From JBKHYJ01 sp046565505 (GTDB lineage: Bacteria > Acidobacteriota > Blastocatellia > UBA7656): DNA of 46,708 nt. The DNA lies in the NCBI GenBank assembly GCA_046565505.1, contig JBKHYJ010000037.1, positions 1 to 46,708 of the forward strand, given 5' to 3'. Below the pieces are notes generated by a model that had not been told where the DNA came from, made no database searches, and worked only from the letters and a program-made list of their open reading frames with translations. The position numbers and the translations under genes are program-made. Positions 22,245 to 30,222 of the stretch are shown here, piece by piece; the first letter of the stretch is position 1, and each line of letters begins with the position of its first letter.

Positions 22245-25200
22245 ATGAAATTTGCCAAGCAGAACAGGTTGCCCCGCGCCGCGTTAATCATGGTCGCCAT
22301 CGCGGCGGCGACTCTTCTTTTGACCGTAGCGCAGAGGCGAGAAGTATTCGCCGCCGACAACGAGCTTGCGGCCATCTACCGCAATGGTCAGCTTGAACTG
22401 AACGTACCTTACGACGCCGCAGCCCGCGGCCATGCCCTGAGCCTTGAAATCCTCGACCCGAATGATAAGCCCATCGCCAGGCTGACGAGGCCCGCGCCCC
22501 CGGCCGGCGGCGGCCCCTGGAAAGCCACGATCCAGGTCGATAAGAACGAGGCGCTGGAGGACCTGGCGTGGAAACGTTTGAAGATCGACGCGGGCGATGT
22601 GTCGAGGGTCGTTTCTCTCTCGGAGATACTGCGGGTGCCCGTCGTGCGCGTCTTCGCGCAGCGCGCATACGCCGCGGGCTCGTCGGCCTCCGCGCGAATC
22701 ATCACCAGCGATTCGAGGACGGGCAACCCTCTGCCGGGCAGCCGTATCAGGATAGCCCTCGTTGACGGCGACCGCGAGACGACTCTCTTCGCGGGCAGGA
22801 CGGACGCTTTAGGCACGGCTCAGGTAGCCTTCACGCTGCCGGCGGCGACCTTCGGCCCGCGGCGTATGCGCGTGACGGCCGACACTGCGCTCGGCACGGT
22901 CACGGCCGATCAGCCGATCCAACTCGAGCGCCGCGACCGCATACTGCTCAGCACTGACAAGCCGATGTACCAGCCGGGCCAGACGATTCACCTAAGGGCG
23001 CTCGCCCTCGATGGCCCGACGCGGGCCGCGGTCGCAGACCAGGCGATCACGCTAGAGGTCGAAGACGCGAAGGGGAACAAGGTGTTCAAGCGGCGGGGCC
23101 ATACGGACCGCTTCGGAATCGCCTCGGCGGATTTCGAGCTGGCCGACGAAGTCAACTTCGGCCCGTATCACGTGCGCGCCATCCTCGGCGACGACGCGGC
23201 CCGGTCGATGCAGGAGAAGACCGTCACGGTTGACCGCTACACGCTCCCGAAATTCAAAGTGGAGATCGAGATGGATAACGACGCCGGGAAGCAGCGCGCC
23301 AGTTATTACTCGCCGGGCGACATGGTCTCGGGGAAGGTCGCCGCCCATTACCTTTTCGGCAAGCCTCTCGTCAACGCGGACGTGGCGGTGCGGCTCACGA
23401 CCTTTGACGTGCAGGCCGTGGAGCTCGGCCGCCTGAGCGGGAAGACAGACAGGGACGGCCGATTCACGTTCTCTTCAAAGCTGCCGAACTTTCTCGCGGG
23501 CCGCTCGACCGAGCAGGGCAGCGCCCCGGTTTCCGTCGAGGTCGAGGTCAAAGACACCGCGCAACACGCGGAGTCGAAATCGCGCGACATCCTGGTGTCG
23601 AACACACCCATACTCATCATGGCTATCCCCGAGAGCGGCGTCCTCCTGCCGGGGCTTGAGAACCGCGTCTACGTGCTGACCTCTTACCCGGACGGGACGC
23701 CCGCCGAGACTTCTTTGATCGGGAACATAAGGCCCGCGCGGATAGACACGGATTCGGGCGGCGTCGCGTCCGTCTCTATCCGCCCCGATGGCGGCCCGGT
23801 TGTGTTGAGCCTGAAAGCGACCGACGCGCGGGGCCGCACGGCGCAGGCGAATCTCAAGCTTGAGGCCGCCGCCCAGAACAGGAGCCTGATGCTGCGCACG
23901 AATCAAGCGGTCTATAAGATAGGCGACACTCTGCGGCTAGAAACGATCTCTACGAGGCCGCGCGGGCCCGTCTACGTCGACATCGTCAAGGACGGGCAGA
24001 CGCTCGTCACGCGGGCGATTGACACGAGTGACGGCCGGGGCTCGCTGTCGGTCGACATCACGCCGGGGATGTTCGGCACCATAGAGGCGCGCGCCTACCA
24101 GATCACTCCCGACGCGGACCCCGTGTCGGACCGGCGGCTCGTCTACGTCGATCCGGCCGACGACCTCAAAGTGGAGGTGTCGGCCGACCGCGAGAGCTAC
24201 AGGCCGGGCGACGACGCCCGCATCGACTTCCGCGCGACCGACGCCGCCGGGCGGCCCGTGTCGGCGGCGCTCGGCGTGGAGATAGTTGACGAGGCGGTAT
24301 TCGCGCTCTCCGATAAGCAGCCAGGCTTCGAGAAGGTCTTCATGTACCTGGAAAAAGAATTGCTGACGCCGCGCTACGAGGTGCACCAGTTCTCCTTCGA
24401 GAAAGTGCTGCTCGATGATTTCGACGGGGAGAGGCCCGCGCGGATGGCGAAGCGTGAGAGCGCCGCCAGGGTGCTGCTTGCCGCCGCCGGGACCGTGCGG
24501 GACAAAGACGTGCGCGCGGAGTATGGCCGCGAAGCGATAGAAGCCAAGCGCGGCGAGTACATGGGCCTTTACATGCAGCGCATCAGCGACAAGGCGCAGG
24601 CGCTCGCCAAAGAGATGACGAGCTATTACGAGTCGCACGCCATGTCAAGGGAAGGGTTCAACGCGGACCTGCAGGCGTTCGCAGCCGGGGCGCCCGCGCG
24701 GAGAAAAATGATCGAAGACCCCTGGGGCAACCCGCTCACAGGCGAAGGCAAATTCGGCGATCAGGACTACGCCGCTGTGGCGTTCCGCTCGCCGGGCCCT
24801 GATCGCCGTGACAAGACGGACGACGACATAGTCATTCACGGCTACGCGCAGCGCAAGTCGCCGCCTAAAGCAATCCGCAATGCGCCGTTCAGCGGCCGCA
24901 TGTCCGTAGAACCGAACGCGGTCGCCGGCGGCCGGGCCGCGATCGAAGGCACGGTCAAGGATGAGAAAGGCAACGCCATCGGCGGCGCAAAGGTGCTGGC
25001 GCGACGCCTCTCCAATGGCAAGACCGTGTGGGTCTACACGGACTCTGCGGGCAGGTTCGTCATGCCTGACCTCGCGCCGGGGAATTACAGCGTCGTATTT
25101 GAGACAGACGCCTATCACAGCATGCTCTACAAGAATCTCGCGCTCGACCCCGGCGCGCGCGCGAAGGCCGAGGCGGCGGCCGCATCGCGCGTCGCCATCA

Positions 25201-27581
25201 CGCCCATCGCCTTGACCATCAATTTTACCGGCGGCATTTCCGAATCTGTCATGCTGGCGGATGGCGTGGGAGTGAGGAGGAGGGATTTTCAAGTCAGGAA
25301 AGAGATGGCCATGCGCGGCATGGCGGGCGGCCCGGCCCCGGCCGCGCCTAAGGCTCAGCCGAAAGAGATGAACGAGGGCTTGCCCATCAACGGGCGCGAG
25401 TTCAAGGACGTTGCCGCCGTCGGCGCGGGGGAGGGCGATTCGCCGCGCGTGCGCAGCTTCTTCCCGGAGACGCTCTACACGAACGCCGCGCTCATCACTG
25501 ACGGGCAGGGCCGCGCCTCCATCCGCGTCCCCGTGGCCGATTCGATAACCACATGGCGCGTGACTTCGCTCGCTTCAACGGCGCGGGGGCTGCTCGGCTC
25601 TTCGACCGCCCCGATCCGCGTCTTTCAAGATTTCTTCGTCGATCTGGACCTCCCCTCTTCCATAACCGAAGGCGACATCGTGTCGGTCCCGGTCGCGGTC
25701 TATAACTACATGCCCGGCGCGCAGCAAGTCTCGCTCGATTTGAGGCAAGACCCGTGGTTCGCGCTCGACAGCGACAGCGCGAGCAAGCAGGTCGAAGTCG
25801 GCGCGGGCGAGGTGACGGTCGCCTACTTCCGCCTCAAGGCGGCGAAGATCGGCGAGCAGCAGTTACAGGTCACGGCGCGGCTAGGCGGCGGGGCCGCGGG
25901 CGACGCGGTGGCCCGCACGGTCAACGTGCTGCCCAACGGCGAAGAGCGCGCCATAGTCATCAACGAGCGCCTGGAGCAGGCGGCGGCGAAAGACGTGGTT
26001 ATACCCGCGGGTGCGATACCCGACGCGTCGAAGATTTTTCTGAAGCTCTATCCCGGCGCGCTGTCGCAGGTGGTCGAAGGGCTTGATTCGATCTTGCAGA
26101 TGCCCGGCGGCTGTTTCGAGCAAACGTCGTCTTCGACTTACCCGAACGTGCTCGTCATGGATTACCTCAAGGCGAGCAAGAAGATCACGCCCGAGATTCA
26201 GGCGAAGGCCGAAGGCTACATATCGCTCGGCTACCAACGGCTGGTAACGTTCGAGGTGAAGGGCGGCGGGTTCTCATGGTTCGGCCAGGCCCCCGCGAAT
26301 AAGATTCTGACCGCGTACGGCCTGATGGAATTCTCCGACATGTCGCGCGTCCATGAAGTGGACCCGAGGCTGATCGAGCGGACGCAGGGGTGGCTCGCCG
26401 GTCAGCAACAGCCGGACGGCAGCTTCAAGCCCGACGCGTCCTTCATCAACGAGGGCGCGACCAACCGCTACAACACGGACGTGACGCGGATCACGGCTTA
26501 CATAGGGTGGGCGCTCGCGGCGACGGGCTACAAGGGCGAGGCGGTAGAGAAGGCGCGGCAGTTCGTCGCCTCGCACGTGACGGGCAAGGAGGACGCCTAC
26601 ACGCTGGCGGTGATAGCGAACTTCGCCGCAGATTACGGCAGGGATAAGGCATGGGTTGAGGCGGCGACCAACGCCCTCGCGGCGAAGGTGACCGAGGGGC
26701 CGAAGACGGCTTTCTGGAAACAGGAGGGCGAGACGCCGACTTCCGCGCGCGAGAATTCCGCGGACCTCGAAACGACCGCGCTCGCCGCGCAGGCGCTGCT
26801 CAAGAGCGGGCAGAAGTCCGGCCTCGCAAAGAAGGCGCTCGATTACCTTACCGCAAACAAGGACGCCTTAGGCAACTGGCAGACGACCCAGGCCACGATC
26901 CTTTCGCTGAAGGCTTTCCTGCTCTCATTCACAAAAGGGACGAACGCCGACACGGCAGGGACCGTCGAAGTGTCCGTGGACGGCCAGAGCGTCCAGCGCG
27001 TGGAGATAACGAGAGACAACAACGACCTGCTGCACCTGATCGACCTGAAGGCCTACACGCACGCGGGCTCGCACAAGATCAATCTCGCTTTCGCCGGCAA
27101 AGGGAGCATGCAGTACCAGATAGTCGGCAGGTATTACGTGCCGTGGGCGCAGCGGGTGGACGCGGGCGAGCGCGAGCCGCTTTCGATTGACGTGAGCTAC
27201 GACCGCACGCGCCTCGCCCAGGACGAGGTGGCGAAAGCCACCGTCAGGGTGCAGAACAACACCGCGGCCAGGGCGAAGATGATCATGGTGGACCTGGGGA
27301 TTCCGCCGGGGTTCGAGCCCGTCGGCGAAGACTTCGCCGCGCTGGCTGACGCGACGCGCGAGAAGGCCGGCGGCAGGCTTGAGAAGTTTACGATCACGGC
27401 CAAGCAGGTAATCCTCTACTTCGATGGGCTGAACGCGAGGCAGCGCGTCGAATTCTCCTTCAGGCTGCGGGCCAAGTTCCCCGTGCGCGCCCAGACGTTT
27501 TCGTCGCGGGTGTACGAATACTACAACCCGGCGGTTGAGGATAAGGCAAAGCCCGTCGAGATGACCGTCGTGGCGAAGTAG
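22245..27581 (+). CDS. Alpha-2-macroglobulin family protein with inserted modules
   Basis: A 1778-aa exported A2M-like protein; the ATG at 22245 has GGAGGTG at 22232-22238. The N-terminal signal or anchor (ALIMVAIAAATLLLTVA) has no lipobox Cys. Macroglobulin-type beta domains follow, including LLSTDKPMYQPGQTIHLRAL. The thioester motif CFEQ lies at C1290-Q1293, then the helical thioester domain and a C-terminal receptor-like domain. Thioester A2Ms trap proteases covalently in the envelope (family knowledge). Between the domains are segments not usual for A2M: a pseudopilin-like DPWGNP...SPGPDRRDKTDDDI stretch (about 822-866), a carboxypeptidase-regulatory-like domain (about 898-975), and LPINGREF (1046-1053), which resembles the start of Oar-type TonB receptors. 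The usual partner PBP1C is not adjacent. Confidence 0.92.
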   Translation: MKFAKQNRLPRAALIMVAIAAATLLLTVAQRREVFAADNELAAIYRNGQLELNVPYDAAARGHALSLEILDPNDKPIARLTRPAPPAGGGPWKATIQVDKNEALEDLAWKRLKIDAGDVSRVVSLSEILRVPVVRVFAQRAYAAGSSASARIITSDSRTGNPLPGSRIRIALVDGDRETTLFAGRTDALGTAQVAFTLPAATFGPRRMRVTADTALGTVTADQPIQLERRDRILLSTDKPMYQPGQTIHLRALALDGPTRAAVADQAITLEVEDAKGNKVFKRRGHTDRFGIASADFELADEVNFGPYHVRAILGDDAARSMQEKTVTVDRYTLPKFKVEIEMDNDAGKQRASYYSPGDMVSGKVAAHYLFGKPLVNADVAVRLTTFDVQAVELGRLSGKTDRDGRFTFSSKLPNFLAGRSTEQGSAPVSVEVEVKDTAQHAESKSRDILVSNTPILIMAIPESGVLLPGLENRVYVLTSYPDGTPAETSLIGNIRPARIDTDSGGVASVSIRPDGGPVVLSLKATDARGRTAQANLKLEAAAQNRSLMLRTNQAVYKIGDTLRLETISTRPRGPVYVDIVKDGQTLVTRAIDTSDGRGSLSVDITPGMFGTIEARAYQITPDADPVSDRRLVYVDPADDLKVEVSADRESYRPGDDARIDFRATDAAGRPVSAALGVEIVDEAVFALSDKQPGFEKVFMYLEKELLTPRYEVHQFSFEKVLLDDFDGERPARMAKRESAARVLLAAAGTVRDKDVRAEYGREAIEAKRGEYMGLYMQRISDKAQALAKEMTSYYESHAMSREGFNADLQAFAAGAPARRKMIEDPWGNPLTGEGKFGDQDYAAVAFRSPGPDRRDKTDDDIVIHGYAQRKSPPKAIRNAPFSGRMSVEPNAVAGGRAAIEGTVKDEKGNAIGGAKVLARRLSNGKTVWVYTDSAGRFVMPDLAPGNYSVVFETDAYHSMLYKNLALDPGARAKAEAAAASRVAITPIALTINFTGGISESVMLADGVGVRRRDFQVRKEMAMRGMAGGPAPAAPKAQPKEMNEGLPINGREFKDVAAVGAGEGDSPRVRSFFPETLYTNAALITDGQGRASIRVPVADSITTWRVTSLASTARGLLGSSTAPIRVFQDFFVDLDLPSSITEGDIVSVPVAVYNYMPGAQQVSLDLRQDPWFALDSDSASKQVEVGAGEVTVAYFRLKAAKIGEQQLQVTARLGGGAAGDAVARTVNVLPNGEERAIVINERLEQAAAKDVVIPAGAIPDASKIFLKLYPGALSQVVEGLDSILQMPGGCFEQTSSSTYPNVLVMDYLKASKKITPEIQAKAEGYISLGYQRLVTFEVKGGGFSWFGQAPANKILTAYGLMEFSDMSRVHEVDPRLIERTQGWLAGQQQPDGSFKPDASFINEGATNRYNTDVTRITAYIGWALAATGYKGEAVEKARQFVASHVTGKEDAYTLAVIANFAADYGRDKAWVEAATNALAAKVTEGPKTAFWKQEGETPTSARENSADLETTALAAQALLKSGQKSGLAKKALDYLTANKDALGNWQTTQATILSLKAFLLSFTKGTNADTAGTVEVSVDGQSVQRVEITRDNNDLLHLIDLKAYTHAGSHKINLAFAGKGSMQYQIVGRYYVPWAQRVDAGEREPLSIDVSYDRTRLAQDEVAKATVRVQNNTAARAKMIMVDLGIPPGFEPVGEDFAALADATREKAGGRLEKFTITAKQVILYFDGLNARQRVEFSFRLRAKFPVRAQTFSSRVYEYYNPAVEDKAKPVEMTVVAK

Positions 27582-27593
27582 AAGGAAATCATT

Positions 27594-27646
27594 GGCCGCA
27601 GCGGGCGCGGGCAGAAGGGAGAGACTCTCCCGCGCCCGCTGCGGCC
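27594..27646. terminator. Bidirectional hairpin between convergent genes
   Basis: A perfect 18-bp inverted repeat (27594-27611 with 27629-27646) with a 17-base loop that itself holds GGGAGAG/CTCTCCC. It lies between the ends of two convergent genes. It has no T-run on either side, so it may act as a roadblock or RNA-stabilising structure rather than a classical terminator. Confidence 0.65.
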
Positions 27647-27670
27647 GGACGTAGTGAGGGCGCGGCGCGA

Positions 27671-28183
27671 TTACTGCCGGGCGTTTCTGTTCCTGTTGGT
27701 GTTTCTGTTCGCGTTAGTATTGCCGTTCGCATTCGCGCCGGCCGGCGCGACCTGTATCTCGTTTTTGACGCCTTTGACGCCCTCGACGCTGCGGACGGCC
27801 TGCTCGGCATTGCTCTTTTGTGCGGCGGTCGGCACGGTGCCGGAAAGCGTGACCGCGTTGTTATCGACATCCACCTTGATGGTGCTGTCCCTGAGGTCGT
27901 CGGCCGAAGCGAGTGCCGCGCGCGCCTTCGTCCAAATCCACAGGTCCTCCGCCCCGGACCCTATCTTGTGCCCCAGGTCTTTAGCCTCTTTCTCGAATCT
28001 ATCTTTCTGCTTATCGAAGTCTTCGCGCGAAAGTCCCCTATCATTCTTATTACCGCCCGATTCCCTTGCGGCGGCCCGACTGTTGGAATTCGCGTTCGTG
28101 TTGGTGTTGGTAGCCGTGTCGCACCCGGCGATGAAAACCGCCGCGAGCGCTACGCCGATGATACACGATGTTAGCCTTGTCAT
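27671..28183 (-). CDS. BON-domain lipoprotein
   Basis: A 170-aa envelope protein. The signal peptide MTRLTSCIIGVALAAVFIAGC ends in a lipobox (IAGC) with the acylated Cys at 21. A low-complexity Asn/Thr-rich linker follows, then a charged helix (EDFDKQKDRFEKEAKDL) and a BON domain (about 84-148: STIKVDVDNNAVTLSGTVP, then AEQAVRSVEGVKGVKNEIQV). The tail is again Asn/Arg-rich (NANGNTNANRNTNRNR). BON domains bind membranes or other envelope parts and often serve in osmotic or envelope stress (family knowledge, OsmY-like). AGGGGGG precedes the ATG. It converges on the A2M gene. Confidence 0.88.
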   Translation of the reverse strand: MTRLTSCIIGVALAAVFIAGCDTATNTNTNANSNSRAAARESGGNKNDRGLSREDFDKQKDRFEKEAKDLGHKIGSGAEDLWIWTKARAALASADDLRDSTIKVDVDNNAVTLSGTVPTAAQKSNAEQAVRSVEGVKGVKNEIQVAPAGANANGNTNANRNTNRNRNARQ

Positions 28184-28382
28184 AGTCCCCCCTCGAAGCT
28201 CACGCGTCCCACACGGAGAGGCTCGAAGCCGCTCTTACAATAATTTAATGATTAAGCGCGCGGGCGGGCAAGTTACCGTCAGGTTCGGCGGCGGCCGGCA
28301 GGGCGATCAAGTGGCCGGCGGGCGACGCGCCATGCTGCCTGACGCGCTTTTATTCCCAGGCCGCCTCGGCTACAGTGAAACA

Positions 28383-28411
28383 TTGAGGGCCGTGGATGCG
28401 CGAATTATAAT
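28383..28411 (+). promoter_or_regulatory. Candidate sigma-70-type promoter
   Basis: TTGAGG at 28383-28388, exactly 17 bases, then a perfect TATAAT at 28406-28411, about 30 bases before the start codon at 28441 and followed by its ribosome-binding site GGAGG (28429-28433). Good agreement in both boxes and spacing. Confidence 0.65.
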
Positions 28412-28440
28412 TCCCTCAGGACATGAGTGGAGGATGAGGC

Positions 28441-29271
28441 ATGAGGTTAATAAGATACTGCACAGCCCTGGCGGCGGCGTTCTCGCTCGCGGGCTTATTG
28501 GCGACCGCGGACGCGCAGCAGCCTTACCGAATGTCTGAGCGAGAGTTGAAGGCGCTGCTCGGCCGCATAGACAAGGGGGCGGAAGCGTTCCGCCGCAGCC
28601 TCGACAAATCGCTCGACAAGAGCCGCTTCGATGGCACGAGGGCCGAAGACGACATCAACAGGTTCGTCAAAGATTTCGTAGAAGCGACAGATACTCTGAA
28701 GTCCCGGTTCAACGACGACCGTACGGCGGCCGCCAGCGTCGAGGAGGTCCTGCGCCGCGGCGCGAGCATAGACAATTTCATGCTGCGCCACAGGCTCAGG
28801 CCGCGCGCGCAAAGCGATTGGCAATACCTGCGCGCGAGCCTCGACGAACTCGCGCGCGCTTATAACGTCTCCTGGAGTTGGGCGGGCCTGACCGAGCGCC
28901 CATACCGCGTGAGCGACCGGGAGTTGGGGGTCCTGCTGGCCCGCATCGAGACGAGCGCGGACCGATTCCGCAAGGACCTCAACGACGCGCTCGACAAGAC
29001 GGCCTTCAACAAGACGAGCGCCGAGGACGACGTGAACGAATTCGTCAAGGAATTTGAGCACGCGACCGACCACCTCAAAAAACGGTTCGGCAGTAAGGAG
29101 TCCGCCGCGGCCGACGTGGAAGAGGTGCTGCGCCGCGCGGCGAGAATAGACGTGTTCATGCGCCAGCACAAGCTGACGCTGCGCGCGCAGGACGACTGGA
29201 GCGAGTTGCGCAAGGGCCTCGACGACCTGGCGCAGGCTTATAACGTTTCATGGAAATGGGTGGTCTCCTGA
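28441..29271 (+). CDS. Secreted protein made of two tandem helical repeats
   Basis: A 276-aa protein with a Sec signal peptide (cleavage near ADAQQ, residue 25). The rest is two copies of one domain of about 120 residues (28-148 and 154-274). Each begins PYR(M/V)S(E/D)REL, contains AEDD(I/V)N.FVK and VEEVLRR, and ends L(D/A)..ARAYNVSW.W or a close variant. The repeats are all-helical and highly charged. This kind of protein occurs in acidobacterial genomes without a known role; I know no named family. It has its own promoter and GGAGG seven bases before the ATG, so the start is firm. Confidence 0.8.
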   Translation: MRLIRYCTALAAAFSLAGLLATADAQQPYRMSERELKALLGRIDKGAEAFRRSLDKSLDKSRFDGTRAEDDINRFVKDFVEATDTLKSRFNDDRTAAASVEEVLRRGASIDNFMLRHRLRPRAQSDWQYLRASLDELARAYNVSWSWAGLTERPYRVSDRELGVLLARIETSADRFRKDLNDALDKTAFNKTSAEDDVNEFVKEFEHATDHLKKRFGSKESAAADVEEVLRRAARIDVFMRQHKLTLRAQDDWSELRKGLDDLAQAYNVSWKWVVS

Positions 29272-29313
29272 AAGAGACGGCGGCTGACGCTGATGCCACC
29301 CTGAATGAATTCG

Positions 29314-29355
29314 GCCGCGCCATCGCGAGGGAGGTTAACCGCGATCCGCCGCGGC
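29314..29355. terminator. Hairpin between convergent genes
   Basis: ATCGCG (29322-29327) pairs with CGCGAT (29339-29344), and outer GC-rich bases (GCCGCGCC with GCCGCGGC) extend the stem. It lies between the convergent ends of the repeat protein and the hydrolase and touches the hydrolase stop codon. No T-run is present; termination is plausible but not certain. Confidence 0.35.
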
Positions 29356-30204
29356 TCAATCTTCGCGCGCGAATTCCGTGACGCCCTCGACGATGCGCCG
29401 GGCGCCTTCGCCATAAAGCATGGTGATGTGATTGCCGGGGACTTCCACGTAGCGGCAATCCGTTAACGCGTCGGCGGTCGCCCTCGCCTGTTCCAGTGTC
29501 ACGATGGGCGGCGCGCCCGCGCGGCCGTAAGCGCCGGGGGCATGAAACAGGATGGCAGGCTGTCGAATGGCGGCCATGTGCGCGGGCCAATCTTCTTTGC
29601 CCGCCTCGTCCATCGCTTCGGCGATGTTGTCTGGGCGCGACCTGGGCCGCACCGCCCCGTCCTCGCCCATTTCAACGTCGGCCCTGAAATAACTCTCGAT
29701 CGCAGGGTCCCACCAGTTCGTAAAGAAAGGCGCGCGCTTCATGGCTTCCAGGTACAGGCCCCATGAGGGCACACTCTTGCCCAGCCTGTCGAGCGAAGGC
29801 TTTATCAGCTCGCGGGTCCGAGGGTTAATGAGCATGGCGGACGAATCTATGATGACGAGTTTCTTAACGCGGTCGGGGTGGCACGCAGCGAGGTAGAGCG
29901 TCAGCAGCCCGCCGAAAGAGTGCCCGCACATGACCGCCCGGCCGACGCCCAGCGCGTCGAGGAGCGCGATAACGTCCGCCGCGTGCTCGGGCATCGAGTA
30001 GCCGGTCGCGGGCTTATCGCTCAGGCCGCGCCCGCGCAGGTCCAGGGCCAGCACGCGGAAGCGCGAGCCCAGCCCCGCGAGAATCAACCCATCGAACGCA
30101 TGCGCGTTGGCCGTCAGGCCCGGCAGCAGAACGAGGGCCGGCCCATCCCCGCCGTGGTCGAGGTAGTGCAGTCGAATGCCGTTGACCTGTGCGAAACGAT
30201 CCAT
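29356..30204 (-). CDS. Alpha/beta-fold hydrolase
   Basis: A 282-aa cytosolic hydrolase of the alpha/beta fold. The oxyanion strand LVLLPGLTANAHAFDGLI lies near residues 24-41, the nucleophile elbow CGHSFGG has Ser96, and the C-terminal GNH has His259. The loop after strand 6 (LFHAPGAYGRAGAPPI, about 219-234), where the catalytic Asp or Glu normally lies, has no acidic residue, so the acid may be supplied from elsewhere or the enzyme may be altered. It is encoded 18 bp after the acyl-CoA synthetase gene on the same strand, so the two likely share a transcript; an ester or thioester substrate is a reasonable guess only. Confidence 0.88.
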   Translation of the reverse strand: MDRFAQVNGIRLHYLDHGGDGPALVLLPGLTANAHAFDGLILAGLGSRFRVLALDLRGRGLSDKPATGYSMPEHAADVIALLDALGVGRAVMCGHSFGGLLTLYLAACHPDRVKKLVIIDSSAMLINPRTRELIKPSLDRLGKSVPSWGLYLEAMKRAPFFTNWWDPAIESYFRADVEMGEDGAVRPRSRPDNIAEAMDEAGKEDWPAHMAAIRQPAILFHAPGAYGRAGAPPIVTLEQARATADALTDCRYVEVPGNHITMLYGEGARRIVEGVTEFARED

Positions 30205-30222
30205 GCCTGAAAGCCCGCCTGA

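Noticed and set aside
27671..28183. Plus-strand frame 27654-28538 opposite the BON gene
   Set aside because: The minus strand has a lipobox, BON domain and ribosome site; the plus frame would also overlap a well-supported promoter and the next gene start.
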